DNA of 64,000 bases from Alphaproteobacteria bacterium (GCA_016780775.1 JADHLI010000001.1:182762-246761); one strand, 5' to 3'; shown: positions 9,170 to 20,069, counted from the first letter of the stretch. Notes: a model not told the origin generated them from the sequence alone. Program-made: numbers and translations.

Positions 9170-11605
9170 ATGAAGAGCCATGCAAGAGTTGTAATTATTG
9201 GTGGCGGTGCGGTAGGCGTCAGCACTTTGTACCATCTGGCAAAAAAAGGCTGGTCAGATGTTGTTCTTATTGAACGCAAAGAGCTGACCAGCGGGTCCAC
9301 TTGGCATGCAGCAGGCCTTCTGCCTTTATTCAACATGTCCTATTCGGTAGGCCAAATACATAAATATTCGGTCAATCTCTATCGTAGTTTGCAAGAAGAA
9401 ACAGGCCTTAATCCGGGGTTATCACAAGTATCCAATATCCGGCTAGCAACCCATAGCGACCGGATGGATGAATATATGCAATATGCCGGCGTGGCGGAGA
9501 CCATCGGGGTGCATGTAGAACGCTTAACCCCTGATGAGGTGATAGATATCTGGCCGTTAGCGGTTAAAGATGGGCTGGTAGGCGCGATACGTCACCCCGA
9601 TGATGGCTATATTCAACCCGCTGATTTGACGCAAGCGCTGGCAAAGGGTGCGCGTGATAAGGGGGCCGAAATTTACCGTAACACAGCTGTGAGCGCGATT
9701 TCACGCACCCCTTCTGGCGAATGGAAGGTGACCACCGATAAGGGTGAGATCAGCTGTGAGCATGTGGTGTCAGCTACTGGAAATTTTGCGCGCCGCACAG
9801 GTGCTATGGTGGGGCTAGATATCCCTGTTATTCCGGTTGAGCATCAATATATTGTTACTGAACCGCATCCTGCTATTCGTGAACGTCAAGCAAAAGGATT
9901 GCCGGAAATGGGCGTTCTGCGTGAAAGTGACGGCTCTTGGTATATGCGTGAGGAAAATGGTGGGCTTATCCTTGGTCCTTATGAGGTTGGCGCTCCGGTT
10001 TGTTATTTTGATGGGCCAGATGATGATAGCGAATATGAGTTATTTCAGGAAGATCTGGAACGGTTAATGCCACATATTGAATCAGCCATTGCACGGGTAC
10101 CTGCTTTTGGCGAGGTTGGCGTTAAAAAAGTCTATAATGGCGCAATCGCTTACACCCCTGATGGTAGCCCAATTGTTGGGCCTGCTTGGGATTTGCCCAA
10201 TTTTTGGCTGAATGAAGGGCATAGCTTTGGTATTACCGCTGCAGGCGGTGCAGGCTGGCAGTTAGCAGAATGGATGGTTGATGGCGAGCCTAATATTGAT
10301 ATGAACGGGGTCGACCCGCGCCGCTTTGGCGATTACGCCACCAAAAGCTATTTAAAAGAGAAGAATGAAGAAGCCTATGCTAACGTCTTTACCGTTCATT
10401 ACCCTGATGAAGAAAGGGAGGCTGCGCGTCCGTTACGCACCACACCTTGCTATGACAGGCTAAAGGATATGGGTGCGGTTTTTGGCCATAAATTTGGCTG
10501 GGAACGGGCAAACTGGTTTGCTCCAGAAGGGGTTAGCACACAAGATCATTGGTCTTTTAGGCGTTCTAACTGGTTTGAACATGTCGGTAATGAAGTGAAG
10601 AATGTCACCACAAATTGTGGACTTTTGGATATGTCAGCTTTTGCAAAATGCCGCATTGAAGGGCCGGGTGCAGAAGCGTTTCTTGAAAATCTAATCGCCA
10701 ATAAATTGCCACGTAAGGTAGGCCGCGTGATATTAGCACATGCGCTAGCCCCGCGCGGTGGTGTACATTCAGAGTTCACCATTATGCGTGAGGCAGAAGA
10801 CAGCTTTTATATTGTTTCCGCAGGGGCAGCTCAGCGCCTTGATCATGACTGGTTGAAAAAACATATGCCAGATGATCGTTCTGTTATCTATACCAATTTG
10901 ACAAATTCAATGGGGGTATTGGTTCTAGCAGGACCAAAATCACGAGATTTGTTGCAGAAATTAACGTTAAGCGATCTCTCAAATGCAGCATTTCCTTGGT
11001 TGTCTGGCCAAAAAATTGATGTAAATTTAGCACCAGCTTTGGCCTTGCGCGTCAATTTTGTTGGTGAGTTAGGCTGGGAGTTACATCACCCTATTGAATA
11101 TCATAACCATATTTTTGATGCGCTGTTTAAAGAAGGTGCTGCTTTTGGGCTAAAGCCTTTTGGTATTCGTGCAATGGATGCAATGCGGCTGGAGAAATCC
11201 TATCGCATGGTTGGCACTGAAATGAGCATTGAATATGCCGCCTTTGAATCTGGCTTGCACCGGTTTGTACAGATGCAAAAAGAGGATTTTATTGGGCGTG
11301 ATAGTCTGGCTGCTTGGCAGGAAAAAGGCTTTGCTAACACCTTTGTAACACTTGAAGTAAAAGGGGTTGATGATGCTGATGCTCTGGGCGGTAATCCCAT
11401 TTACAGTGATGGCAAGCTAGCCGGGCGGGCAACCTCTGGCGGCTATGGCTTCCGGGTGGAAAGATCATTGGCACTCGCCATGGTAGCACCAGAACTAGCC
11501 ACGCTTGGCACGTGTCTTGAGATAGATATTTTGGGTCAGCGATATGATGCGGTAGTGATAGAGGAAAGCCCGTTTGACCCAGCTAATGAAAAGCTCCGTG
11601 CCTAA
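9170..11605 (+). CDS. FAD-dependent oxidoreductase with GcvT domain (dimethylglycine/sarcosine dehydrogenase-like)
   Basis: N-terminal FAD-binding DAO domain (ARVVIIGGGAVGVSTLYHLAKKGWSDVVLIERKELTSGSTWHAAGLLP) plus C-terminal aminomethyltransferase domain. Start re-set to ATG 9170 (MKSHARVV). Confidence 0.9.
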   Translation: MKSHARVVIIGGGAVGVSTLYHLAKKGWSDVVLIERKELTSGSTWHAAGLLPLFNMSYSVGQIHKYSVNLYRSLQEETGLNPGLSQVSNIRLATHSDRMDEYMQYAGVAETIGVHVERLTPDEVIDIWPLAVKDGLVGAIRHPDDGYIQPADLTQALAKGARDKGAEIYRNTAVSAISRTPSGEWKVTTDKGEISCEHVVSATGNFARRTGAMVGLDIPVIPVEHQYIVTEPHPAIRERQAKGLPEMGVLRESDGSWYMREENGGLILGPYEVGAPVCYFDGPDDDSEYELFQEDLERLMPHIESAIARVPAFGEVGVKKVYNGAIAYTPDGSPIVGPAWDLPNFWLNEGHSFGITAAGGAGWQLAEWMVDGEPNIDMNGVDPRRFGDYATKSYLKEKNEEAYANVFTVHYPDEEREAARPLRTTPCYDRLKDMGAVFGHKFGWERANWFAPEGVSTQDHWSFRRSNWFEHVGNEVKNVTTNCGLLDMSAFAKCRIEGPGAEAFLENLIANKLPRKVGRVILAHALAPRGGVHSEFTIMREAEDSFYIVSAGAAQRLDHDWLKKHMPDDRSVIYTNLTNSMGVLVLAGPKSRDLLQKLTLSDLSNAAFPWLSGQKIDVNLAPALALRVNFVGELGWELHHPIEYHNHIFDALFKEGAAFGLKPFGIRAMDAMRLEKSYRMVGTEMSIEYAAFESGLHRFVQMQKEDFIGRDSLAAWQEKGFANTFVTLEVKGVDDADALGGNPIYSDGKLAGRATSGGYGFRVERSLALAMVAPELATLGTCLEIDILGQRYDAVVIEESPFDPANEKLRA

Positions 11606-11684
11606 ACTTTTTTGATTTTGGTGTTTGGTGTTACGTGTTAATGGCCTGTAAATTGGCAAGTGCTTACCGATAAGGAAGAAAAAA

Positions 11685-13232
11685 ATGGACGATATTAATC
11701 CCCAAAAACGGGGTCGGCGTGGCGGTGGACGTGATGCAAGGCGCAGCGCCAGAGAAGCAAGTTCCGCTACATCTTCGCCTTATTTGGTGCGAAATATTGC
11801 CCCTGTGGATATGCTGAGCGATGAAGCTTGCGAGCTAATTGAACATAATGCGGAAACTGTGCTTGAAGAAATTGGTATCGAATTTCGTGATGATGCAGAA
11901 GCGCTTGCCATCCTAAAAGATAAGGGATGCGATATAGATGGAGAGCGCGTGCATTTCCCGCGTGGGCTTGCAAAAGAGCTGTGTAAGACAGCACCGTCTG
12001 AATTTACCCAATATGCGCGCAACCGTGATCGCTCAGTGGTGATAGGGGGGAATAATACTGTATTCGCACCTGTTTACGGTCCCCCTTTCGTGCGCGACCT
12101 AGAAGGTGAGCGGCGCTATGCTGAAATTAATGACTTTAATAATTTTGTGAAATTAATCTATATGCTGCCTGGTTTACACCATTCTGGTGGTACTGTGTGC
12201 GAGCCTGTTGATTTGCCAGTAACCAAGCGGCATTTGGAAATGATTTACGCGCATATGCGCTACTCTGATAAGCCTTATATGGGCTCTGTTACGGCTCCTG
12301 AACGTGCCGAAGACTGCGTTGCAATGTCAAAAATTCTGTTTGGTGAGGATTTTGTTAACCAGAATTGTGTGATGGTATCGCTGATCAATGCGAACTCGCC
12401 CATAACATGGGATGATACGATGCTGGGTGCGCTCAAGGTTTATGCACGGGCTGGCCAGGCATGTATCTTATCGCCCTTTATTTTATCTGGGGCGATGTCG
12501 CCAGTATCGGTGGCAGGCACGCTTACCCAAGTGTTGGCAGAAGCGATGAGCGGGATTGCGTTTTCGCAAGCTGTAAATCCAGGTGCGCCTGTAATATTTG
12601 GCAGTTTTGCCAGCTCCATTTCCATGCAGACCGGTGCCCCCACCTTTGGTACGCCAGAGCCTGCAAAAGTGTTATATGCAGCTGCAAAATTGGCACGCCG
12701 TTTAAAGGTTCCGTTCCGTTCAGGCGGGTCCTTTACTGCTTCCAAGACAGCAGATGCACAAGCTGCTTATGAAAGTGCCCACACGCTTCTGCCTACCGTG
12801 CTAGGCGGGGTAAATTTTGCCTTGCATTCTGCTGGGTGGATGGAAGGCGGGCTGGTCGCAGATTATGCAAAATTACTGCTAGATGCGGATCAATTAACAA
12901 TGATGGATAGTATGGCAGCAGGTATTGATATATCTGAAAATGGATTGGCACTTGACGCGTTGCGTGAAACTGGACCTGGCAATCATTTTCTGGGCAGTTC
13001 CCACACACAAGCAAATTTTGAAACTGCTTTTTGGCGCTCCTCTCTGGCAGATAATACCACCTTCGAGCAGTGGGACAGTGAAGGGCGAATGGATAGTGAG
13101 CAACGCGCTAGAGCCCGCGCAACCCAGATGCTAGCAGAATATCAAGCCCCAGATATAGACCCAGAAATCGACGCTGCGTTGCGTGAATATATTGAAAACC
13201 GTATGGCTGCGCTGCCAGATAGCGATTATTAA
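11685..13232 (+). CDS. Trimethylamine methyltransferase family protein (MttB/MtgB-like, non-pyrrolysine)
   Basis: MttB family (YLVRNIAPVDMLSDEACELIEHNAETVLEEIGIEF; FGTPEPAKVLYAAAKLARRLKVPFRSGG). Full-length frame with no in-frame amber codon. Arg/Gly-rich N-terminus. Confidence 0.9.
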   Translation: MDDINPQKRGRRGGGRDARRSAREASSATSSPYLVRNIAPVDMLSDEACELIEHNAETVLEEIGIEFRDDAEALAILKDKGCDIDGERVHFPRGLAKELCKTAPSEFTQYARNRDRSVVIGGNNTVFAPVYGPPFVRDLEGERRYAEINDFNNFVKLIYMLPGLHHSGGTVCEPVDLPVTKRHLEMIYAHMRYSDKPYMGSVTAPERAEDCVAMSKILFGEDFVNQNCVMVSLINANSPITWDDTMLGALKVYARAGQACILSPFILSGAMSPVSVAGTLTQVLAEAMSGIAFSQAVNPGAPVIFGSFASSISMQTGAPTFGTPEPAKVLYAAAKLARRLKVPFRSGGSFTASKTADAQAAYESAHTLLPTVLGGVNFALHSAGWMEGGLVADYAKLLLDADQLTMMDSMAAGIDISENGLALDALRETGPGNHFLGSSHTQANFETAFWRSSLADNTTFEQWDSEGRMDSEQRARARATQMLAEYQAPDIDPEIDAALREYIENRMAALPDSDY

Positions 13233-13858
13233 GCGTTATCTAACAGAATATAGCCATATTCGACAGCGGCATCTTTTAGCCAGCTGGTCACATAGTCTGA
13301 ATAGCTGGTACGGCAGAATAGCAGCAGGCTGTCTTGGCTGTCCGCGGCCAGTGTGATAGCGGCATGTGAAAGCATAGATTGGGCGCAATCACCTTCTTTA
13401 AAGCTGGCGGGATGTAAATCTAGTGCGCAGCCCTTTGCCAACACATCTAGCTGCCTTGCGCCTCCAAGCCGAAAAATTTTTATCGCATCTGAAACTGGTG
13501 TTGCGGCGTAATGGGCGTTGCCTAGCACTGCCCTAAGGTTCAGCATAAATTCTGCTTCCTGTTCTTCTTCGATCATCAGCAGGGTTTCATCTGGGCCAAG
13601 CCAGAGCGCGCGGCGCGTGCCTATGATGGCAACTTTGTTAGGCTGGGTAGGCAAAGCCGCGCCAAACAAAGTTTCTAGCTTGGCTTTAATTTTGTCATCG
13701 CACCGCAGATTAATCAGTGTTTTACCTGTTACCTTTGCGATACTTAAACCTGCAGCCCCCCCTTCGGGATTAGGCAAGATTTCTGGCAAGGCAGAGGCTT
13801 GCGGAGATTGCGCATTTGGCACGCTATCGCGGGTATTTTCTGAATTAGAGCTTGCCAT
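13229..13858 (-). CDS. soxG: Sarcosine oxidase gamma subunit
   Basis: Position after soxA and SoxG-like sequence (ALWLGPDETLLMI, GALDLHPASF-like). Start re-set to ATG complement at 13858; overlaps the soxA stop. Confidence 0.85.
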   Translation of the reverse strand: MASSNSENTRDSVPNAQSPQASALPEILPNPEGGAAGLSIAKVTGKTLINLRCDDKIKAKLETLFGAALPTQPNKVAIIGTRRALWLGPDETLLMIEEEQEAEFMLNLRAVLGNAHYAATPVSDAIKIFRLGGARQLDVLAKGCALDLHPASFKEGDCAQSMLSHAAITLAADSQDSLLLFCRTSYSDYVTSWLKDAAVEYGYILLDNA

Positions 13859-16800
13859 TAAGTCGCTCTCCTTTTGGGTCATAAAAGCTGGTATCAGTGA
13901 TAGTGGCTTCAATCGGCGGGCTGCTATCCAACATTGGGAAATAGACTGTCTGGCCCATGCGTGCATGCCCCCCGCGCAATAATGCCATCGCGACAGAATG
14001 ACCAAGATTAGGGCTAAAGTAAGAAGAGGTTACATGCCCTAGCATTTCAACAGGTGGCGGCTGGTTCGGGTCTAGGGTTGCGTGCGCACCTTCTGGAATA
14101 ACTTTTTTTGGATCTTTGGTCTTAAGGCCAACCAGTTGCTTGCGGTCGCCTGCTTTCATAGAGTGACGTGCTAGTGCTCGTTTGCCTATAAAGTCAGATT
14201 TTTTATCTGATACAATCCAGCTCATAGCTAGATCATGCGGGGTCACTGTACCATCTGTTTCCTGACCCACAATGATAAAGCCCTTTTCACCACGCAACAC
14301 ATGCATCGCTTCGGTGCCATAAGGGGTGATGCCAAAATTTTTGCCAGCTCGCATCAAGGTTGTCCATAACGCCATACCATAGCGGGCAGGCACATTGATC
14401 TCATAAGAAAGCTCACCCGTGAACGAGATACGGTAAATTCGCGCGGGCAGGCCAGATATATAACCCTCGCGCATCGACATAAACCCAAACCCTTCATCAT
14501 TTAAGTTAATATCTGTCCCCGCGGCATTCAAAATCTCCTTTGCTGCTGGCCCAGATAAAGTCGCTACTGCCCATTGTTCGGTGACCGAGGTCAGATAGAC
14601 TTTTAGCTCTGGCCATTCAGTTTGCAGCCATTCTTCCAGCCAATCCAAAACGCCTGCCGCACCGCCAGTTGTCGTGGTCATGTGAAAATGATCTTCGGCT
14701 AGTCTGGTGGTCACCCCATCATCCATGACCATCCCATCATCTTTACACATCAGCCCATAACGGCACTTGCCCACACCCAGCTTTAGCCAGCTATTGGTAT
14801 AGATACGGTTCAAGAATTCTGCGGCATCCGGCCCTTTAATATCAATTTTGCCTAAGGTTGATGCGTCTAGAAGTCCGGCTGTTTGCCGGGCAGCGCGCAC
14901 CTCACGGCTAACAGCTTGTTCCATGCTTTCGCCATTTTGCGGGTAATACCAAGCCCGCCTCCATTGGCCAACATGTTCAAACTTTGCGCCCGCTTCACGA
15001 TGCCATTTATCCATAGGTGTGGTGCGAACCGGATCAAACAACCCGCCAATATCGCGCCCGGCAATCATACCAATAGAGGTTGGTGTATAGGGCATCCGAA
15101 AAGTAGTGGTACCAACGGCCGGAATTTCAGCATTGCGCTCGCGCGCTAGAATGCCAAGCGCGTTAATATTGGACGTTTTACCCTGATCAGTTGCCATGCC
15201 AGTCGTCGTATAGCGCTTTACATGCTCGACCGAATGATAGCCCTCGCGCACTGCAAGCTGGATATCACTGGCCGTTACGTCATTCTGAAAATCAACAAAT
15301 GCCTTGCCGCCTTGACCAGCAGGCAGGCCGTTTGGAATCTGCCAAATTGGCATAGGTGCCCAGTTAATTTTTGTTGCCACAATGTCTGGCAGATTAAGCG
15401 CATCTGCCGCGCCGCCATTTGCCTTAACCGCCTTTAGCGCTGCGGCTATTGCCTCTTTTACGCCGCGCTCTGGCTCAAAACTGCCATTACAGGCGCCAAC
15501 GCATTGCTCGTCCTCATGGGTGGTGGATGGACGGAAACAATGGGTTCGCTCATCCCATTTTAACTTGCCCCGACTTTGCGAATGCAGATGTACAACTGGG
15601 TTCATCCCGCCTGACATTAGCACTAGATCACAATCAAAATGCTCTGCTTCACCTGCGAGTGCATCACCTGTTTTTGTCAATGATGCGATTTCCACGCGGG
15701 CAACATGTAAACGCCCATGTGCAGCAATTATACCAGCCCCAAGACGGGTTTGAATACCAAGAGACGCTGCTTGTTTTAAAACTGCAGGTGCGGGGTTTGT
15801 CCGTGTATCCACAATCGCGGTTATAAGGCAGCCTGCTTTATGCAGGGCAAAAGCGCTATGCCATGCCGCATCATTGTTTGTTGTCAGGATGCCGCGCCGG
15901 CCAGCAAGAACCCCATATTGATTAAGGTAGGTTTGTGCCGCAGATGCGAGCATCACCCCGGGTAAATCATTGCCAGCAAAAACCAAAGGCCGTTCAATCG
16001 CACCTGTTGCCAATATTACGCGGCGGGCGCGCACCTTCCATAGGCGCATACGTGGCAGATGGGCAGGTTTTTCAGCTAGATGATCTGTTACCCGTTCTGC
16101 AAGGGTCAGAAAATTATGATCCCCATAACCAAAACAGGTGGTGCGTGGCAGTAAGGTTACATTATCCATTTCAGCAAGTTGCGCGATGGTTTTATCTGCC
16201 CATTCATGGCCCGCCATGTCATCGATAATAATATCATCACATGACCGCAGCCAGCCGCCCCATTGGTGCTGATCTTCAGATAGCAAAACGCGCTGGCCGC
16301 TATTGGCTGCTTGCAAGGCCGCGCTTAGGCCAGATAGACCGCCGCCAACCACCACAATATCAAAATGGGCATGGCGTTTTTCATATCTGTCAGGGTCTTC
16401 ATGTGTATCGCCAACCTTGCCAAGCCCGGCAGCACGGCGAATGATATGCTCATAACGCATCCAGAAACTGGCAGGCCACATGAAGGTTTTGTAATAAAAG
16501 CCAGCTGGGAAAAAGCGCGAAAAGACAGAATTAATTTCGCCAATATCCAGCTTTAAAGAAGGAAAGCGATTTTGTGAGACTGCGACCAGCCCATCATATA
16601 GCTCTATTTGTGTTGCTTTAACGTTTGGCTCAACGCGCCCGCCTACACCCACACCCACGAGGGCATTTGGCTCTTCAGCGCCAGCGGCCATAATGCCGCG
16701 TGGACGGTGATATTTAAAAGACCGGCCTGTTAAATGCACATTATTTGCAAGCAAGGCAGAGGCCAGCGTATCCCCCTTACAGCCCTGATAGGTGCGGCCA

Positions 16801-16892
16801 TCAAAGGTAAAGCTTATCGGCGCATGGCTATCAATAGAGACCGCTTGCTGATTATTGCGGTTTGTTTGCATCGTTTTTTTTCTTGCCATCAC
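13845..16892 (-). CDS. soxA: Sarcosine oxidase alpha subunit
   Basis: 1015 aa; SFTFDGRTYQGCKGDTLASALLANNVHLTGRSFKYHRPRGIMAAGAEEPNALVGVG, FAD/NAD domain (VVVGGGLSGLSAALQAA), GcvT C-terminus. Confidence 0.96.
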   Translation of the reverse strand: MMARKKTMQTNRNNQQAVSIDSHAPISFTFDGRTYQGCKGDTLASALLANNVHLTGRSFKYHRPRGIMAAGAEEPNALVGVGVGGRVEPNVKATQIELYDGLVAVSQNRFPSLKLDIGEINSVFSRFFPAGFYYKTFMWPASFWMRYEHIIRRAAGLGKVGDTHEDPDRYEKRHAHFDIVVVGGGLSGLSAALQAANSGQRVLLSEDQHQWGGWLRSCDDIIIDDMAGHEWADKTIAQLAEMDNVTLLPRTTCFGYGDHNFLTLAERVTDHLAEKPAHLPRMRLWKVRARRVILATGAIERPLVFAGNDLPGVMLASAAQTYLNQYGVLAGRRGILTTNNDAAWHSAFALHKAGCLITAIVDTRTNPAPAVLKQAASLGIQTRLGAGIIAAHGRLHVARVEIASLTKTGDALAGEAEHFDCDLVLMSGGMNPVVHLHSQSRGKLKWDERTHCFRPSTTHEDEQCVGACNGSFEPERGVKEAIAAALKAVKANGGAADALNLPDIVATKINWAPMPIWQIPNGLPAGQGGKAFVDFQNDVTASDIQLAVREGYHSVEHVKRYTTTGMATDQGKTSNINALGILARERNAEIPAVGTTTFRMPYTPTSIGMIAGRDIGGLFDPVRTTPMDKWHREAGAKFEHVGQWRRAWYYPQNGESMEQAVSREVRAARQTAGLLDASTLGKIDIKGPDAAEFLNRIYTNSWLKLGVGKCRYGLMCKDDGMVMDDGVTTRLAEDHFHMTTTTGGAAGVLDWLEEWLQTEWPELKVYLTSVTEQWAVATLSGPAAKEILNAAGTDINLNDEGFGFMSMREGYISGLPARIYRISFTGELSYEINVPARYGMALWTTLMRAGKNFGITPYGTEAMHVLRGEKGFIIVGQETDGTVTPHDLAMSWIVSDKKSDFIGKRALARHSMKAGDRKQLVGLKTKDPKKVIPEGAHATLDPNQPPPVEMLGHVTSSYFSPNLGHSVAMALLRGGHARMGQTVYFPMLDSSPPIEATITDTSFYDPKGERLNGKL

Positions 16893-16898
16893 CCGTGC

Positions 16899-17279
16899 CT
16901 ACCTCTTTGATATGGATGTTTTGCGTGTCTTTTGCGGCACTTTTCTAGCTGCTGCTTCTGCCGGACTTTGGCGACGCCAGCTCGCCTGATAGGCAGCGCG
17001 GCCAGCTTTAGTACTGGGTTTTGTATCTATTGGATAGACCTCCAGAATATGGTGGCTGACCGTATCGCGCACGACATTAAACCATCTGCGGCAACCAGCA
17101 CTATGACGCCAGCGCTCTAAAAAGACACCTTTTGGGTTGTCACGATAGAAAAGATAATCGGCAAAATCCTTGTCACTAATCGGATTGTCAACTAGTGGCC
17201 TTGCGATATGCGCTTCGCCGCCACACGCAAATTCTTCTTCATCTCTTAACCCGCAATAGGGGCAATTAATTTCCAGCAT
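16899..17279 (-). CDS. soxD: Sarcosine oxidase delta subunit
   Basis: INCPYCGLRDEEEFACGGEAHIARP... GCRRWFNVVRDTVSHHILEVY (SoxD zinc-binding family). Confidence 0.95.
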   Translation of the reverse strand: MLEINCPYCGLRDEEEFACGGEAHIARPLVDNPISDKDFADYLFYRDNPKGVFLERWRHSAGCRRWFNVVRDTVSHHILEVYPIDTKPSTKAGRAAYQASWRRQSPAEAAARKVPQKTRKTSISKR

Positions 17280-17333
17280 CTTTTTCAGCTCTCAAAAAAA
17301 ACAACATAAATTCCGCCTCTGATCTTTAGAGGT

Positions 17334-18632
17334 TTAATGTGCTACACCTGCTGCGCCATGCTCATCAATTAGCAAACCTGTCTCAAATCGGTTCAAGGCA
17401 TAAGGTGCGGCAATATCATTAGGCCGGTCATTGGCGATAAGGTCAGCAAACACATGGCCTGATCCTGGCGTTGCTTTAAAGCCGCCAGTACCCCAACCGC
17501 AATTGAAATATAAGCCATCAATGTCGGTGCGTGATATGATGGGAGAGGCATCTGGACACGTGTCAACAATTCCGCCCCAATGGCGCAGCATCCGCAAGCG
17601 CGATAAAACCGGGAATAACTCTACTGCAGCCGCTAGCATATGTTCTGGCACTGGAAAAGAGCCGCGCTGGGCATAAGAGTTATATTTATCTACGCCTGCT
17701 CCCAGCACCATCTCGCCCTTATCAGACTGGCTGATATACATATGCACAGCATTAGACATAATGACCGTGTCTAAAATTGGTTTTATCGGCTCTGATACCA
17801 GCGCTTGCAAGGGTCGGCTGGCGATTGGCAGGCGGATACCTGCCATATCAGCTAGGACTGAAGAATGCCCTGCAACCACACAGCCAACTTTACGGCTTTT
17901 GATTAGTCCCTTGGTCGTTTCAACACCAACAATGCGCCGCCCCTGTCTGCGCAAACCTGTTACCTCACAATTTTGGATAATATCCACACCCATATCATCT
18001 GCGGCTCTGGCATAGCCCCATGCCACCGCATCATGACGCGCTGTCCCGCCGCGCTTCTGCAGAAAGCCGCCCATCACCGGATAGCGAATATTTTGATCCA
18101 TATTCATAATAGGAACGAATTTTTTTATGTCTTCTGGGGAAAGAATATCTGAATCGATACCATTAAGGCGAATAGCATGCACCCGCCGCGACATTTCTTT
18201 CAGCTCATGTTCGGAATGGGCAATGGTTAGAACACCGCGCTGGCTGAACATGATATTAAAGTTCAGATCCTGCGCCAGCCCTTCCCATAATTTCATCGCA
18301 TGCTCATAGATTGAGGCACTCTCATCCCACAGATAGTTAGAGCGAATAATAGTGGTATTCCGGCCAGTATTACCGCCGCCCAGCCAGCCTTTTTCGATAA
18401 CCGCAATATTGGTCATATTATGCACAGAAGCTAGATAATAGGCGGTAGCAAGGCCATGTCCGCCGCCGCCAATAATTACCGCATCATATTCTGCTTTAGG
18501 TTCTGCATGCCGCCATGCCTGCTGCCAGCCCTGATGATAATTTCCAGCCTGACGTGCGAGTGAAAATATCGAATAGTGTTTTTTTCTGTCACGTAAGGCG
18601 CGCACGCCTCTATCGATATTTGATTCTGTCAT
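17334..18632 (-). CDS. soxB: Sarcosine oxidase beta subunit
   Basis: [59 protein letters not shown]. Start re-set to MTESNIDRG with upstream gagacgaag. Confidence 0.95.
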   Translation of the reverse strand: MTESNIDRGVRALRDRKKHYSIFSLARQAGNYHQGWQQAWRHAEPKAEYDAVIIGGGGHGLATAYYLASVHNMTNIAVIEKGWLGGGNTGRNTTIIRSNYLWDESASIYEHAMKLWEGLAQDLNFNIMFSQRGVLTIAHSEHELKEMSRRVHAIRLNGIDSDILSPEDIKKFVPIMNMDQNIRYPVMGGFLQKRGGTARHDAVAWGYARAADDMGVDIIQNCEVTGLRRQGRRIVGVETTKGLIKSRKVGCVVAGHSSVLADMAGIRLPIASRPLQALVSEPIKPILDTVIMSNAVHMYISQSDKGEMVLGAGVDKYNSYAQRGSFPVPEHMLAAAVELFPVLSRLRMLRHWGGIVDTCPDASPIISRTDIDGLYFNCGWGTGGFKATPGSGHVFADLIANDRPNDIAAPYALNRFETGLLIDEHGAAGVAH

Positions 18633-18893
18633 CTTCGTCTCTCTATTTACTTCATGAGCGCCGTCTCCAATAACGGGCTGATTTCTCAAATGTTAATCTA
18701 ATGATATTTATAGCGCTATCCAAGACAACATCGCCTCATAGGGTGAAAAAACCTGTCTTGCTTTCGACTTCCCTTGGTGTTTGGTCGACATCCGTGTGTT
18801 GCTGGCCTATCTTATCATGGGTAACACACTTATTTAGAAGGCCTTTACTATCTAATTGAACGGGTAGTTGAACAGGCTTCAAGCTGTAAAGGA

Positions 18894-20069
18894 ATGAAGA
18901 TGGCTATCATTAATCGCATCGCTGATTTTCATGGGGAAATGACGGATTGGCGGCAGACACTGCATGCACATCCTGAGCTAGGCTATGAGGAAGTCTGGAC
19001 ATCTGATTTTATTGCTGAAAAGCTTGCTAGTTTTGGCATTGAGGTGCATCGCGGCCTTGCCAAGACCGGGGTGGTAGGTGTGCTAAAAGGGCGCACAGAT
19101 ACAGGCAGAAAAATAGCTTTGCGTGCAGATATGGACGCGCTGCCCATGCCCGAAGCAAATGAGTTTGACCATAAATCTACTAGCGCAGGCCGGATGCATG
19201 CATGCGGACATGATGGGCATATGGCGATGCTGCTGGGGGCGGCACGATATCTATCTGAAACCCGGCAGTTTGACGGCACAGTTTATTTTTTCTTCCAGCC
19301 TGCCGAAGAAGGCGGGGCAGGGGCCAAGATGATGATGGATGAAGGCCTGTTTGCTAAATTTGATGCAGATAGTGTTTGGGGCATGCATAATTGGCCAGGT
19401 CTGGAAGAAGGGCATATTGCTGTTTCTAGAGGCGCTTGTATGGCTAGTGCCGACCATTTCCATATCGCTATCAGGGGCTGTGGTAGTCATGCCGCGATGC
19501 CGCATCAGGCTGTTGATCCCGTGCTGGCTTCTGCCGCCATTATCCAGTCTCTGCAATCTATTGTCGCGCGGCAAACCAATCCGGTAGATAGTGCGGTGGT
19601 ATCGATTACGATGGTAAATGGGGGCAGCGCTTTTAATGTTATTCCAGATGAGGTGGAACTAGGCGGTACAGCACGCGCTATCTTGCCAGAAACGCGGAAA
19701 TTGACCGAAGAAAATATTCGGAAAATTGTTAACTCGCTTGCGGTTGCACATGGCTGTGAGGCAGAAATTGACTGGCGTGCGGGCTATCCGCCAACGGTTA
19801 ATCATAGATTGGAAGCAAACCGCGCGGCTGAAATTGCCAGCGATATTGTAGGGGCTGAAAAGGTGCATATGGATATGCCCCCTTCTATGGCAGCAGAAGA
19901 TTTTGCTTTTATGCTGGAAGAACGCAAGGGCGCTTATATTTGGCTCGGAGCAGGGCCTGCACAAGAAGGGCGGATGTTGCATAATACCGGCTATGATTTT
20001 AATGATTCTATCCTGCCCGTTGGCACCAGCTATTGGGTGAAACTGGTTGAAAGTGAGCTTGCAGGCTGA
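18894..20069 (+). CDS. M20 family amidohydrolase (hippurate hydrolase-like)
   Basis: WRQTLHAHPELGYEE, ALRADMDALPMPE, GRMHACGHDGHMAMLLGAARYL, VYFFFQPAEEGGAGAKMM. Confidence 0.93.
   Translation: MKMAIINRIADFHGEMTDWRQTLHAHPELGYEEVWTSDFIAEKLASFGIEVHRGLAKTGVVGVLKGRTDTGRKIALRADMDALPMPEANEFDHKSTSAGRMHACGHDGHMAMLLGAARYLSETRQFDGTVYFFFQPAEEGGAGAKMMMDEGLFAKFDADSVWGMHNWPGLEEGHIAVSRGACMASADHFHIAIRGCGSHAAMPHQAVDPVLASAAIIQSLQSIVARQTNPVDSAVVSITMVNGGSAFNVIPDEVELGGTARAILPETRKLTEENIRKIVNSLAVAHGCEAEIDWRAGYPPTVNHRLEANRAAEIASDIVGAEKVHMDMPPSMAAEDFAFMLEERKGAYIWLGAGPAQEGRMLHNTGYDFNDSILPVGTSYWVKLVESELAG

Noticed and set aside
11685-13232. Pyrrolysine-containing MttB
   Set aside because: The full-length ORF has no in-frame amber codon; it belongs to the non-Pyl branch.
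18858-18873. Possible LexA box upstream of the M20 amidohydrolase (gaacgggtagttgaac)
   Set aside because: Spacer is 8 nt rather than 7, so it does not fit GAAC-N7-GAAC; the gene is not a known SOS member.
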